Shown here piece by piece: positions 42,481 through 53,549 of a stretch of DNA of 64,000 bases; positions within the stretch are counted from its first letter, which is position 1, and each line of letters starts with the position of its first letter. Position numbers and translations under genes: made by a program. The notes under the pieces were generated by a model. It saw nothing but the letters and a program-made list of their open reading frames with translations. It was not told the DNA's origin and ran no database searches. The stretch covers positions 434,001-498,000 of the forward strand of contig NZ_CP015637.1 in assembly GCF_001708445.1 (NCBI RefSeq). The letters are read 5' to 3'. This DNA is from Pseudomonas fluorescens (lineage in GTDB: Bacteria; Pseudomonadota; Gammaproteobacteria; Pseudomonadales; Pseudomonadaceae).

Positions 42481-42519
42481 CCTCAAGCGCTACCCGGACC
42501 CAATGTGGGAGCGGGCAAG

Positions 42520-42696
42520 CCCGAATGCCAGTCAGTTAAGCGTACATCGCCTTCTGTAGGAGCGAGGGGGGCGCCTAGTTCTTGCTCGCGAAAAACTCAC
42601 AGACGCCGCATTCACTCAGGAAACACGCGTTATCGTTGACGTTTTTCGCGAGCAAGCTCGCTCCTACAAAAAAACCTTAACTGACTGGCATTCGGG
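42520..42696. repeat. Nested palindrome: 21-bp inverted repeats around a REPIN
   Basis: The outer arms, beginning CCCGAATGCCAGTCAGTTAA at 42520-42540 and its perfect inverse at 42676-42696, enclose a REPIN at 42555-42668. The whole 177-bp element sits exactly between the convergent parA and trxC genes, with its right end touching the trxC stop codon. It can fold into a very long hairpin. Confidence 0.85.
42555..42668. repeat. REPIN-type element with a 14-nt insertion in one arm
   Basis: Same family as 321-430. The right arm is intact (TTCGCGAGCAAGCTCGCTCC). The left arm reads GTAGGAGCGAG, then 14 extra bases GGGGGCGCCTAGTT (42567-42580), then CTTGCTCGCGAA. The insertion breaks that REP palindrome. 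Confidence 0.85.
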
Positions 42697-43131
42697 TTAC
42701 ACCCCCTGGCTACGCAACCAACTCATCAACTGCGGCAACGGAAAGGCGCCGCTCTGGCGCGCCACTTCGCGGCCGTTCTTGAACAGAATCAAACTGGGGA
42801 TCGAACGAATCCCCAACTGCGCCGACAGCTGCTGATTAGCCTCACTGTCCAGCTTGGCCAGCCGGCACTTGCCCGCCAGCTGCGCGGCCGCCTGTTCGAA
42901 TACCGGCGCGAAGGATTTACACGGCCCACACCAATCGGCCCACACATCCACCAGCAACGGTAAATCGCCCTTGATCTGGCTGGCGTAGTCGCCTTGCTTC
43001 AGCTCGAAAGGCTTGCTCAGTAGAACCGGCTGCTTGCAGCGCCCACATTTGGGCGTATCCCCCAGGCGCTCTCCGGGGATGCGGTTGAGGCCGTTGCAAT
43101 GGGGGCAGGGGATAACGAGAGGTTCGGACAT
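42697..43131 (-). CDS. trxC: Thioredoxin 2
   Basis: 144 residues. The N-terminal zinc finger is CPHC (Cys9, Cys12) plus CGRC (Cys29, Cys32). The thioredoxin domain has WADWCGPCK with the redox pair Cys68 and Cys71, and IRSIPSLILFKNG with the cis-proline. It is a cytoplasmic disulfide reductase, usually part of the oxidative stress response. Length and domain order match TrxC of enterobacteria and pseudomonads. It is a single gene converging on parA. Confidence 0.95.
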   Translation of the reverse strand: MSEPLVIPCPHCNGLNRIPGERLGDTPKCGRCKQPVLLSKPFELKQGDYASQIKGDLPLLVDVWADWCGPCKSFAPVFEQAAAQLAGKCRLAKLDSEANQQLSAQLGIRSIPSLILFKNGREVARQSGAFPLPQLMSWLRSQGV

Positions 43132-43300
43132 GGTGGCGCTCCGTGGATGTGGCCAATGCTCCCTATCTGGAGTCAGGTAGCCGTTTTATCAAGCTCGAGG
43201 GCGACGACGCATGCGCTAACAGATTCGCAAATGTCGATTGGCGCATGCCTATCTAGGCTGGGAGTGCTTGTTCGAAACAGCACCATTGGTCCGTTCGGCG

Positions 43301-43358
43301 CCATAGCAAATTGCGATAGTCGCAGTTCGGGTTTAACCTCCATAGCAATATGCGATAG
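43301..43358 (+). promoter_or_regulatory. Two operator-like boxes upstream of higB
   Basis: CCATAGCAAATTGCGATAG (43301-43319) and CCATAGCAATATGCGATAG (43340-43358) are near-identical direct repeats 39 bp apart. The centre GCAAATTGC of the first is palindromic. The second ends 9 nt before the toxin start codon. They are probably HigA-binding sites for autoregulation. Confidence 0.6.
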
Positions 43359-43367
43359 GGATGTTGC

Positions 43368-43655
43368 ATGCGCGTAATCAGTGCGAAACAAATCCGCAAT
43401 GCCAAAGTGAAGTGGCCTCATTCAGCCTGTGCTTTGGATGCGTGGTATCGGAAGGTCAAAGTCCTCAATCCAGAAGACTTCGCGGCGTTGAAATCGATTT
43501 TTCCGGCCGTGGATAAAGTGGGGGCGTTACACGTCTTCAACATAGGTGGTAACAAGCTGCGCCTCATTGCGATTGTGCGCTACCGAATGCAGCGGCTCTA
43601 TATTCGACATGTGCTGGACCATCGGGAATACGACAAGGGTAATTGGAAGGAGTGA
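43368..43655 (+). CDS. higB: HigB-type toxin (RelE superfamily mRNA interferase)
   Basis: 95 residues, basic. ALDAWYRKVKVLNPEDFAAL and VGALHVFNIGGNKLRLIAIV, then RLYIRHVLDHREYDKGNW, are the conserved blocks of the HigB family that cleave mRNA on the ribosome. The toxin gene precedes the antitoxin gene, the usual order for higBA. The start ATG at 43368 follows the second operator-like box directly. Confidence 0.92.
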   Translation: MRVISAKQIRNAKVKWPHSACALDAWYRKVKVLNPEDFAALKSIFPAVDKVGALHVFNIGGNKLRLIAIVRYRMQRLYIRHVLDHREYDKGNWKE

Positions 43656-43661
43656 GTGGAA

Positions 43662-44063
43662 ATGAGTGTGCTGATCGAGCAGGTGGCCGAGCATTGGCAA
43701 TTCGTGTCGCCCCTGTTGCGCAAGCCCAAAACCGAGGCTGACTACGATGTGCTGGTGGAGGCGCTCGACGAATTGCTGGATATCGTAGGGGAAGACGAAG
43801 CTCACCCGTTGATGGGCGTGGTCGATATCATCGGTGACTGGGTCGAGGCTTATGACTTGGAGCATTGGCCAGTGCCAGAGGCCAGCGGTGTCGACGTATT
43901 GCGATCCCTGATGCAGGAGCATGGTTTGACGCAGAGTGATTTGCCAGGTGTTGGCGCTCAATCGGTTGTCTCGGAAATCCTCAGTGGAAAACGCCAGCTC
44001 AACGTTCGGCAGATTCGTTGGCTGGCGGATTATTTCAAGGTGCCGGTCGATATGTTCATCTAA
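43662..44063 (+). CDS. higA: HigA-type antitoxin (helix-turn-helix)
   Basis: 133 residues. The N-terminal part is acidic (EALDELLDIVGEDEAHPL) and probably wraps the toxin. The C-terminal Xre-type helix-turn-helix is VDVLRSLMQEHGLTQSDLPG followed by SEILSGKRQLNVRQIRWLAD. It should neutralise HigB and repress the operon. I chose the ATG at 43662 with AAGGAG nine bases ahead; the frame could also begin at GTG 43656, directly after the toxin stop. Confidence 0.9.
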   Translation: MSVLIEQVAEHWQFVSPLLRKPKTEADYDVLVEALDELLDIVGEDEAHPLMGVVDIIGDWVEAYDLEHWPVPEASGVDVLRSLMQEHGLTQSDLPGVGAQSVVSEILSGKRQLNVRQIRWLADYFKVPVDMFI

Positions 44064-44081
44064 CCGCGAGCATGGCGCGTA

Positions 44082-45593
<1,512 letters not shown>

Positions 45594-48500
45594 TTAGTCG
45601 AGCTTGGAGGGTGGCGGCTCGGGGGCATCCGCCACTTTGCCCGGTGGTGGCTCCGGGGTATCCGGGGATTCGACCGGACCGACGATGGTCCTGTTTTCGT
45701 CTTCTACCGGCACCAGCTTGTACTCCTGGCCGTGGAGGTTTTTCAGGTAGACCTCCATCTGCCGGAACGAGATGTTGATGTGGTGGTTCTTGAACTCGCG
45801 GTTGATAAAGCGGTTCACCTCGTCGATCACCGGGTTGCGGTCGCCCAGGTCGCGCACGTGCATGCGCAATTCGTGGTCGAGGGTGCTTTCACCGAAGTTG
45901 AGGAAGTAAACATGGGGTTCCGGTTCCTTCAGCACCCGTGGGTTTTCTCGCGCAGCCTTGAGCAGCAATTCCTTCACCAGGTCCAGGTCGGAGCCGTAGT
46001 CCACCCCCAGTTTGAGGGTGACTCGGGTGATGGTGTCGGTCAGCGACCAGTTGATCAATTGCCCGGTGATGAAGGTCTTGTTCGGGACAATGATGTCCTT
46101 GCGGTCGAAGTCGGTGATGGTGGTCGCGCGGATGCGGATCTTGCTCACGGTGCCCGACAGGTTGCCGATGGTGATGGTGTCGCCGATCCGTACCGGGCGT
46201 TCGAACAGGATCATGATGCCGGAGATAAAGTTGGCGAAGATCTCCTGCATGCCGAAGCCCAGGCCCACCGACAGCGCGGCGACCAGCCATTGCAACTTGT
46301 CCCAGCTCACACCGAGGGTGGACAGGGTCGAGACAAAGCCGACGCCGGCAATCACATACGACAGCAACGTGGTGGTGGCGTAGGCGCTGCCCTGGGCCAG
46401 GTCCAGCTTGGACAGCACCAGCACCTCCAGCAAGCCGGGCAGGTTGCGCGCCAGGGCGAAGGTGATGCCGATGATGATCAGCGCGCCGAGCAGGTCGCCG
46501 ATGCTGATTGGCACCATGCTGATATTGGCGCCGGTGCCGCTGGTGTATTCGTAGAGGGTGACGTTGTCCAGGTAGGAGAACACCGAGATCAGGTCTGACC
46601 ACACCCAGTACAGCGCCGCGATGAAGCCGCCGAGCAAGGCCAGGCGGATCAGGCGCATCGATTGTTCGTTGACCTGCTCGATGTCCAGGGTCGGTTCTTC
46701 GATCACCGCCTCGCCGTCGCCGGCTTCCTTGGCTGCTTGGCGCTTGGCCAGGGCGCGGGAGTAGGCCAGGCGCCGTGCGGCAACGCCCAGGCCGCGTACG
46801 AAGGTGGCTTCGATGACCAGCCAGAGCATCAGCAGGTACAGGGTATTGATCAACCGGTCACTGAGCTTGAGCGCGGTGTAGTAGTAGCCGAAGCACACGG
46901 CGATAAACAGGGCGATGGGCAGCGCGGTAAACACCAGGCCCATGGCTTTGCGAAACAGCGAGGCTTTTTCGTGGGTCGGGCTGTGTAACAGCAGGCGCCC
47001 CAGTAGCCAGGCCATCAGCGCATAGCACAACAGCACCACGCCAATGCCCAGCACGTCGTCGGCCAGCGCTGCCGGTTGATGTTCGGCAATCGCCACCACG
47101 GCCACCAGGGCCAGAACCACTAGCCCGAGCTTGCGCACCCAGCCTTGCAGGAATTCGACCTGGGGTTTTTCCCAGCGGAAGTGCAACTCGGCCACGCCGC
47201 CCGGCGCCAGGATGCGGTAGGCGGTGTAGAACACCAGCCACGCCTGGGCGATCTGCAACAGTGCCGCGCCGAGGTTGGCGTTTTGCCCACGGGCGTCGAT
47301 CTGCAGTGCATAGCCGCACAGCGCCAGGCCCAGGGCCACCGGCATCGCCAGCAGGATGTTCACCAGGATCGCCTGTGGTGTGTGCCACTGGCTGTCGCGC
47401 TTGAAGTGGCCGATATCCAGGTGGACCTTTTTCAGGCGGGCGTACAGGGCGTTACGTCGCCACAGCAGGGCGCCGATCAACAGCAGGAGCGGCAGGAACA
47501 GCAGGGGGCGCTGGGTCAGGCCATCGTACAGTTCGCTGACGCTGGAGGCCCAAGGCAGGCTGGTGACTTGCTTGCTCAGGTGCGCCGGTACGGTTTCCAG
47601 CCATTCGGTGTCCAGCGGCTTGTTGCTGGGGATCCAGAACATCTGCTCGTCCAACGTCGCACGCAGGGTGGTGGCGGTGCTGAGCAGTTGTTTCTGGTTC
47701 AGTTGCAGGGTGATCGATTCGTTAAGCAGTGCGCTCAGTTCGCGGCTCAGGCGCTCCAGCAGGTCGCTGCGGGTGATCGCCAGTTCCAGCAGGGTGCGGC
47801 GCAGTTGCGGGGTGATATCGTCCGGCGGCTGGTTGGCCAGCAGGTTGTCTACGTAGGTGCTGGGGGAACTGATCAGCTCGCGCTGCTGGTTGACCTCGAA
47901 CTGATACAGGCGAATGTTGGCGATATCGTCCGCCAGGTCGCGGTCTACCGTGAGGCGTGGCAGTGCCTGTTTTTGCTTGTAGAGGATCTTGGAGAGCAGC
48001 AGGCTGCCCTTGAGGACGTTGATCTGTTCATCCAGCGCCGAGTCGCTCTGGGTCACGGTGTCCAGTTGCTGCTTGGTCTGCAGGTTTTTCTGGGTCAGGT
48101 CGTTGAGGCGGTCGGTGCTTTTGAGCAGGTAATCGGACAGCTTCAGGTTGGCCGCGCTTTCCGTGGCCAGCAGGCTGCTGCCACCGGCTTTCTGCGCTTC
48201 GATCGATTGTTGGGTAACGGTCTGTTGGGACTGGGCCAGGCGTTTCTGGTTGATCAGGGTTTGCAGGTCCTGGATCTCTTGTTCCAGGCGCGCGGTCTTT
48301 TCGACTACCAGGTCGTGCTGGCTGTTGCCCAGGTCTTGCAGTTGGCTGTTGCCGGCCAGTTCCTGGCGGCGCAGGGGGATCAACGCGTTCAGGGCGGCGA
48401 GTTCGGCGTTCAACTGGTTGCGCTGGTCGCTGCTGAGGGTCTTGCCATTGTCCTTGCCGGCCTTGAGGGTCGAATTGATCTGCTGGATGCGCGTCTGGCT

Positions 48501-48977
48501 GTTGCTGATTTCGGTCTGGGCGCGCTCGGGGCGGGTCTGGGCGGCAATGGTCAGGCTGTTGGCTTCGGCCAGGTCTTTTTGCAGGTCGCCTTGCTGGGTG
48601 GTGCGCTGCACCAGCAATTGCTCCAGTTGCGGCACCGGCAGCGAGGCGTAGCGCTGGGCTACCGGAATGACCTTGGTGGCCTTGAGCCGGGTCAGTTCGC
48701 GCTGGTTCTCGCTGGTCTGGCGCGGCGCGTCTTCCAGCTGGCGCTTGAGGTCCGCCAGGCGCTGTTCGTAATCCTGTTTGTTACCCAGGTAGGTCAGGGT
48801 CTGTTGCAGGATCGACTGCAGCGCCTTCATGTCGGCGTCGGGCAGCTTGCGATCAGGCAGCTTGTCCAGGGTTTGCTGGATGGCGTCGGCGCTGGGTGGG
48901 TCGGCGGCATATACGCTGCCGACACAAAGAGTCAGGCCCAGCAGGGCAGTGGCGAGAAAAGTGCGCAGGGTTGGCAT
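45594..48977 (-). CDS. mscK: Mechanosensitive channel MscK (KefA)
   Basis: 1127 residues. A signal peptide (MPTLRTFLATALLGLTLCVG) leads into a long periplasmic coiled-coil part (about 25-490), then about eleven membrane helices, and a C-terminal MscS domain. The pore-lining and beta-domain region GFGMQEIFANFISGIMILFE followed by RPVRIGDTITIGNLSG is the MscS signature. It opens on membrane tension in a potassium-dependent manner in E. coli. Start 48977 was chosen for the signal peptide; the frame extends upstream over the nhaP2 end. The cytoplasmic tail is Pro- and Glu-rich. Confidence 0.93.
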   Translation of the reverse strand: MPTLRTFLATALLGLTLCVGSVYAADPPSADAIQQTLDKLPDRKLPDADMKALQSILQQTLTYLGNKQDYEQRLADLKRQLEDAPRQTSENQRELTRLKATKVIPVAQRYASLPVPQLEQLLVQRTTQQGDLQKDLAEANSLTIAAQTRPERAQTEISNSQTRIQQINSTLKAGKDNGKTLSSDQRNQLNAELAALNALIPLRRQELAGNSQLQDLGNSQHDLVVEKTARLEQEIQDLQTLINQKRLAQSQQTVTQQSIEAQKAGGSSLLATESAANLKLSDYLLKSTDRLNDLTQKNLQTKQQLDTVTQSDSALDEQINVLKGSLLLSKILYKQKQALPRLTVDRDLADDIANIRLYQFEVNQQRELISSPSTYVDNLLANQPPDDITPQLRRTLLELAITRSDLLERLSRELSALLNESITLQLNQKQLLSTATTLRATLDEQMFWIPSNKPLDTEWLETVPAHLSKQVTSLPWASSVSELYDGLTQRPLLFLPLLLLIGALLWRRNALYARLKKVHLDIGHFKRDSQWHTPQAILVNILLAMPVALGLALCGYALQIDARGQNANLGAALLQIAQAWLVFYTAYRILAPGGVAELHFRWEKPQVEFLQGWVRKLGLVVLALVAVVAIAEHQPAALADDVLGIGVVLLCYALMAWLLGRLLLHSPTHEKASLFRKAMGLVFTALPIALFIAVCFGYYYTALKLSDRLINTLYLLMLWLVIEATFVRGLGVAARRLAYSRALAKRQAAKEAGDGEAVIEEPTLDIEQVNEQSMRLIRLALLGGFIAALYWVWSDLISVFSYLDNVTLYEYTSGTGANISMVPISIGDLLGALIIIGITFALARNLPGLLEVLVLSKLDLAQGSAYATTTLLSYVIAGVGFVSTLSTLGVSWDKLQWLVAALSVGLGFGMQEIFANFISGIMILFERPVRIGDTITIGNLSGTVSKIRIRATTITDFDRKDIIVPNKTFITGQLINWSLTDTITRVTLKLGVDYGSDLDLVKELLLKAARENPRVLKEPEPHVYFLNFGESTLDHELRMHVRDLGDRNPVIDEVNRFINREFKNHHINISFRQMEVYLKNLHGQEYKLVPVEDENRTIVGPVESPDTPEPPPGKVADAPEPPPSKLD

Positions 48978-49027
48978 AGAGACCGGTCGAGCAAGGTGAA
49001 GAATCAGGGGCGTTGTCGCCCCGCAGT

Positions 49028-50770
49028 TTAGAGGAAGAGTCCGGGGCCCGGGCGACTTCCTTCGGGGAATCTGACGCCGACTTTGCCAATCTTGTTCCCG
49101 TCCATGACCGCGACGGTCCAGATGGTGTTGTTCCACTCCACCTGGTCGCCGACCACGGGCGCACCGCCGACTTTCTGGGTGATGAAGCGGCTCAGTGGCA
49201 TGTCCGGGTCGATACCTTCCAGCTTGAGGCCGTACAGGGCGGAAACCGCGCCCAGCTGGGCGTCGCCCTCGAGGACGAAGTCGCCGAAAAAGCGCAGATC
49301 CAAGCCGCGTTGCGGCGCCTGGCTGAACAGTTTGCCCAGGGCCGGCAGGTTGTGTTCGTGGCCGATCACGCAGAGCAGATCGCCGACTTCCAACACCGTA
49401 CTACCCGACGGGTGGAGCAGTTGCTGGCCACGGAACAGCGCGGCGATCCGTGTGCCTTCGGGCATTTTCAGTTCGCGCAGGGCGGCGCCAATGCACCATT
49501 TCTCTGCGCCGAGGCGGTAGACGAACAGCTCCCACTCGCTGGTGACGTGGACTTCCAGGGCCGCCCGGGAAATCGGTGCGGGCTCCGGCGGTACGGTCAC
49601 TTTCAGCAGCTTGGCCACCCACGGCAGGCTGGTGCCCTGTACCAGCAGCGAGACCAGCACGATAAAGAACGCCAGGTTGAAGTACAGCTGCGCATGGGGC
49701 AGGCCGGCCATCAGCGGGAACACCGCCAGGATGATCGGCACCGCGCCGCGCAGACCGACCCAGGCGATAAAGGCTTTTTCGCGGCCGTGGAACGCCTTGA
49801 ACGGCAGCAGGCCGACCATCACCGACAATGGCCGCGCAAACAGGATCATCCACAGTGCCAGGCCCAGGGCCGGCAGGGCGATGGGCAGCAGGTCATGGGG
49901 CGTGACCAGCAACCCCAGCACCAGGAACATGCCGATCTGGGCCAGCCAGGCCATGCCGTCGAGCATATGCAAAATGCCATGGCGGCTGCGCACCGGGCGG
50001 TTGCCGATCACCAGGCCGCACAGGTACACCGCGAGGAAGCCGCTGCCGTGCAGGGCGTTGGTCAGGGCGAATACCACCAGGCCGCCGGCGATCACCAGGA
50101 TCGGATAGAGGCCGGTGGCCAGGTTGATGCGGTTGACCATTTGCAGCATCAGCCAGCCGCCGCCGAGGCCGATGAGGCCGCCGATGCCGAATTCGCGGAT
50201 CAGGTGGGTCAGCAGGCTCCAGTGCAGGCCGGTCTGGCCGCTGGCAAGCATGTCGATCAGGGTGACGGTGAGGAACACTGCCATCGGGTCGTTGCTGCCG
50301 GATTCGATTTCCAGGCTGGCGGTGACCCGTTCGTTGAGGCCCTTGCCGCCGAGCAGCGAGAACACCGCGGCGGCGTCGGTGGAGCCGACGATGGCGCCGA
50401 TCAGCAGGCCCTGGATGATATTGAGGTTGAACAGCCAGGCGGCGGCCATGCCGGTGAGGCCGGTGGTAATCAACACCCCCACCGTGGCCAGCGATAGCGC
50501 CGGCCAGAGTGCCACGCGAAAACTCGCCACCCGCGTGCGCAAGCCGCCGTCGAGCAGGATCACGGCCAACGCGAGGTTGCCCACCAGGTAGGCGGTCGGG
50601 TAGTTATCGAAGATGATACCGCCGCCGTCGACGCCGGCGACCATGCCCACGGCCAGGATGATCACCAGGATCGGGATACCCAGGCGGGACGACAGGGAAC
50701 TCACCAGAATGCTTGCACCCACCAGCAACGCGCCGATCAAGAACAGGCTGTTGATGGTCGTCGCATTCAA
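49028..50770 (-). CDS. nhaP2: K+/H+ antiporter NhaP2 (CvrA)
   Basis: 580 residues: about 12 membrane helices of the CPA1 family followed by a TrkA-C-type domain and a CorC_HlyC-like C-terminus. [38 protein letters not shown] and [18 protein letters not shown] hold the ion-binding acidic residues. The start is TTG at 50770 with GGAG seven bases ahead, giving [10 protein letters not shown], which lines up with the E. coli N-terminus MDATTI. It extrudes potassium in exchange for protons. It lies 50 nt upstream of mscK, so both may be one osmotic-control operon. Confidence 0.93.
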   Translation of the reverse strand: MNATTINSLFLIGALLVGASILVSSLSSRLGIPILVIILAVGMVAGVDGGGIIFDNYPTAYLVGNLALAVILLDGGLRTRVASFRVALWPALSLATVGVLITTGLTGMAAAWLFNLNIIQGLLIGAIVGSTDAAAVFSLLGGKGLNERVTASLEIESGSNDPMAVFLTVTLIDMLASGQTGLHWSLLTHLIREFGIGGLIGLGGGWLMLQMVNRINLATGLYPILVIAGGLVVFALTNALHGSGFLAVYLCGLVIGNRPVRSRHGILHMLDGMAWLAQIGMFLVLGLLVTPHDLLPIALPALGLALWMILFARPLSVMVGLLPFKAFHGREKAFIAWVGLRGAVPIILAVFPLMAGLPHAQLYFNLAFFIVLVSLLVQGTSLPWVAKLLKVTVPPEPAPISRAALEVHVTSEWELFVYRLGAEKWCIGAALRELKMPEGTRIAALFRGQQLLHPSGSTVLEVGDLLCVIGHEHNLPALGKLFSQAPQRGLDLRFFGDFVLEGDAQLGAVSALYGLKLEGIDPDMPLSRFITQKVGGAPVVGDQVEWNNTIWTVAVMDGNKIGKVGVRFPEGSRPGPGLFL

Positions 50771-50893
50771 AGGCAGTACTCCATGAGCATATAAGACGGG
50801 CGCAAACTGACCATGCAGTCTACGTGCCAGCGATTCTAACCTGTTGAATTGCCGCGCTGTCAAAAAGCTTTTTCTGATTCATATAGATCCAAA

Positions 50894-50980
50894 TGTGGGA
50901 GGGGGCTTGCCCCCGATTACGCTGTATCAGAATCAGATGTGCTGATTGACACACTGCTATCGGGGGCAAGCCCCTCCCAC
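50894..50980. repeat. REPIN-type element, second family
   Basis: TGTGGGAGGGGGCTTGCCCC and its inverse GGGGCAAGCCCCTCCCAC flank about 45 nt. The same family occurs at 56035-56122 and as half copies at 432-450 and 42503-42522. It lies between the chemoreceptor 3' end and the nhaP2 5' end. Confidence 0.85.
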
Positions 50981-51002
50981 CTTCTTGACCCAGTTGTATC
51001 AG

Positions 51003-52628
51003 TTAGAGGCGGAAGCGCCCGACCATCCCGTTCAAATCCACCGCCAGGCGCGACAGCTCACCGCTCGCCGCACTGGTCTGGCTGGCGCCGGTTGCCGATT
51101 GCACCGACAAGTCGCGGATATTCACCAGGTTGCGGTCCACTTCCCGCGCCACCTGGGCCTGTTCTTCCGCCGCGCTGGCGATGACCAGGTTGCGCTCGTT
51201 GATCTCGATGATCGCCGTGTTGATGGTGTCCAACGACATACCTGCGCCTTTGGCGATGTTCAGCGTCGATTCCGCGCGCTCGGTGCTGTTACGCATCGAG
51301 TCCACGGCGTGCTCGGTGCCGGCCTGGATGCTGCCGATCATGCGCTCGATTTCGCTGGTGGATTGTTGGGTGCGATGGGCCAGGGCCCGCACTTCATCGG
51401 CCACCACGGCAAAACCGCGGCCGGCTTCGCCCGCGCGCGCCGCTTCAATCGCTGCGTTCAGGGCCAGCAGGTTGGTCTGGTCGGCCAGGCCGCGAATCAC
51501 GTCGAGTACCTTGCCGATATCACGGGACTCATTGGCCAGCTCGCCAATCAGCGTGGCAGTGGCTTGCACGTCGCCACTCATGCGCTCGATGGCGCTGACG
51601 GTTTCCTGTACCAGGTCGCGGCCGTCACCGGCAGAGGTGGTGGCGTTGCGCGAGGCCTCGGAGGTGCTCACCGCATTGCGTGCGACTTCCTCGACGGCGC
51701 TGGTCATCTCGTTGACGGCGGTGGCGGCTTGTTCGATTTCGTTGTTTTGCTGGGTCAGGCCGCGAGCGCTTTCATCCGTGACCGCGTTCAGTTCTTCCGC
51801 GGCGGAAGCCAACTGGGTGGCCGAGCCGGCGATGCGTTGCAAGGTGTCGCGCAGTTTGTCCTGCATCTTCGTCATCGCCGCCAGCAGGCGACCGGCCTCG
51901 TCGTTGCCGTCGACCTTGATCGGCCGTGTGAGGTTGCCTTCGGCGATCTCTTCCGCGGCATCCAGGGCCTGGGAAATCGGCACGGTGATGCTGCGGGTCA
52001 ACAGCCAGGCGAACAACAACGTCAGCGCGGTGGCGATCACCAGCAGGCCCACCACCAGGTCAAAGGCCAGGTTGTACTGGTCTTCGGCTTGTTGGTTGGT
52101 GGCCAGGGCCATCTTGTTATTAATCTCCAGCAGGCGCGTGAGTACCGCGTTGACCTGCTCGGAGTTGCTCAGCAATTCGGTGTTGAGCAGGCTGCGCAAT
52201 TCCTCCATCTGGTTGGCGCGCGACAAGCTCTTCATGCGCTCTTCGATCTGATGGTATTGGCTGAGCAAGCGTACGTACTCGTCGTAGGTCGAGCGTTCCT
52301 CGCTGCTGTCGATCAGTTTTTCGTAGACACCCTGTGCTGTGCGAATCTGCTGGTTGCGCAGGTCAAAGGCTTCCAGGGTCTTTTGCTGCACATCCGGTTC
52401 GCGGTTGGTCAGCAAGCGGTATGACAGCACCCGCAGGCGCAGGGTCAGTTGGGTGAATTCATCAAGGGCGCGAATGCTCGGCACGCTGGACAGGGTGATG
52501 TCTTCCGCGGCGCCACGGATCTTGCTCATCTGGTTCAGGGCGAATACACCGAGAAACAACATAAGTGCACCAATCAACGCGAAGCCTAGGAAGGCGCGCG
52601 GCGCGATATTCATATTACGAAGAGACAT
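51003..52628 (-). CDS. Methyl-accepting chemotaxis protein (4HB sensor)
   Basis: 541 residues. Membrane helix 1 (about 9-31) and helix 2 (about 190-212) bracket a periplasmic four-helix-bundle sensor. A HAMP domain ([19 protein letters not shown]) follows, then the long signalling hairpin with its tip [20 protein letters not shown] and [18 protein letters not shown]. The C-terminus GMVGRFRL has no CheR-tethering pentapeptide. The ligand cannot be told from sequence. The start at 52628 begins [13 protein letters not shown] with GGAG-like bases upstream. Confidence 0.93.
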   Translation of the reverse strand: MSLRNMNIAPRAFLGFALIGALMLFLGVFALNQMSKIRGAAEDITLSSVPSIRALDEFTQLTLRLRVLSYRLLTNREPDVQQKTLEAFDLRNQQIRTAQGVYEKLIDSSEERSTYDEYVRLLSQYHQIEERMKSLSRANQMEELRSLLNTELLSNSEQVNAVLTRLLEINNKMALATNQQAEDQYNLAFDLVVGLLVIATALTLLFAWLLTRSITVPISQALDAAEEIAEGNLTRPIKVDGNDEAGRLLAAMTKMQDKLRDTLQRIAGSATQLASAAEELNAVTDESARGLTQQNNEIEQAATAVNEMTSAVEEVARNAVSTSEASRNATTSAGDGRDLVQETVSAIERMSGDVQATATLIGELANESRDIGKVLDVIRGLADQTNLLALNAAIEAARAGEAGRGFAVVADEVRALAHRTQQSTSEIERMIGSIQAGTEHAVDSMRNSTERAESTLNIAKGAGMSLDTINTAIIEINERNLVIASAAEEQAQVAREVDRNLVNIRDLSVQSATGASQTSAASGELSRLAVDLNGMVGRFRL

Positions 52629-52905
52629 GCTGGAGTCCTGGGGGAGGAGCGCGATCCATGCGGCCATGAGACGGGGTGTGCATCGCGTATCGGCCGTACG
52701 ACTAAAGTCTAAAGGGGCGTGCGCTTTTGTCGCATCTGACGAGGGGTTGCACCGATTCCGGAACCAGATGGGGTAAATGCAGTCACTAAGGCTCGAAAGT
52801 GCGGCCCGGCCCTTAACTATCGGGCTGCGCGCCGGGGATAACCCTGGCATCCGAGGTGAATTTTCTTTATCGTCACCGCCCTTTTAAAAAGCCAGAGAAA
52901 TCAAA

Positions 52906-53136
52906 ATGTTAGAAGCATCCCTCAGCCAACTGGAACAACTGGTCAGCGACCTGGTACAGCAGAATCAAGACCTGCTGGGCAGCAACGAGGCCCTCAAGGC
53001 CGAACTGGCCCGCGCCAAGGATGAGAACGACAGCCTGCAACTGAACCTGATGGAGCAGGAAGAAAAGCACGGTGCCACCGCCGCGCGCATTCAAGCACTG
53101 GTTGAACGCGTGAGCGCAGGGCCTGTCAGCGCATGA
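52906..53136 (+). CDS. Small coiled-coil protein coupled to a ZapA-like gene
   Basis: 76 residues with almost continuous heptads (LSQLEQLVSDLVQQNQDLL, then NDSLQLNLMEQEEKHGATAA). Length and composition recall ZapB or the small coiled-coil proteins found beside zapA in pseudomonads, but it does not match the version I remember from those. The stop overlaps the next start as ATGA, so both are probably made in fixed ratio. A division-associated role is inferred from that coupling. Confidence 0.75.
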   Translation: MLEASLSQLEQLVSDLVQQNQDLLGSNEALKAELARAKDENDSLQLNLMEQEEKHGATAARIQALVERVSAGPVSA

Positions 53137-53426
53137 ACCAAGGGATAAAGGTCGTTTCGATTCTCGGAGAGGATTACTCGATCAAGGCACCGGCCGGGGA
53201 AGATCAAACCCTGATGCACGCCGTGACGATGCTCAAGGCCTCCCTGGCCACCACCAAGAAAAAGTACCCGACCCTCATCGGTGACAAATTACTGGTGCTG
53301 GCCGCGCTGAACCTGTGCGCCGAGCAGATCGAAATGCAGCAGCGTCACCAGCAGGAACTCGACCGTTACCAAGAGCAAGTCAGCGCCACGGTCGAGGTGA
53401 TTTCGAAGGCGATCGGGCAGCCTTGA
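53133..53426 (+). CDS. ZapA-like protein (divergent)
   Basis: 97 residues. The N-terminal globular half VVSILGEDYSIKAPAGEDQT resembles the ZapA fold; LMHAVTMLKASLATTKKKYP and DKLLVLAALNLCAEQIEMQQ match its middle helices, and a coiled coil follows. ZapA crosslinks FtsZ filaments. The sequence is distant from the standard Pseudomonas ZapA as I recall it, and the usual neighbours (6S RNA and the formyl-THF ligase gene) are absent, so this may be a second copy. Overlaps the coiled-coil gene. Confidence 0.75.
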   Translation: MNQGIKVVSILGEDYSIKAPAGEDQTLMHAVTMLKASLATTKKKYPTLIGDKLLVLAALNLCAEQIEMQQRHQQELDRYQEQVSATVEVISKAIGQP

Positions 53427-53482
53427 TACTGCCGTTGAACCGATGGCTGCATGCCAGGCGGTATCTAACCGCAAACTCGGCG

Positions 53483-53509
53483 ATACGCTCCCATCTACCG
53501 GGAGCGTAT
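53483..53509 (+). terminator. Hairpin downstream of the ZapA-like gene
   Basis: ATACGCTCCC and GGGAGCGTAT form a perfect 10-bp stem with a 7-nt loop, about 57 nt after the ZapA-like stop. There is no T-run behind it, so termination is likely but not certain. The next gene is convergent. Confidence 0.5.
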
Positions 53510-53549
53510 GCCTGCTGAACATGGGCGCGTCGCTTTTGAATGTTCAGCC

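Noticed and set aside
53427..53549. 6S RNA gene expected downstream of zapA in pseudomonads
   Set aside because: Only about 120 nt with one simple hairpin is present. I see no long 6S-type structure, and the usual neighbour gene is missing.
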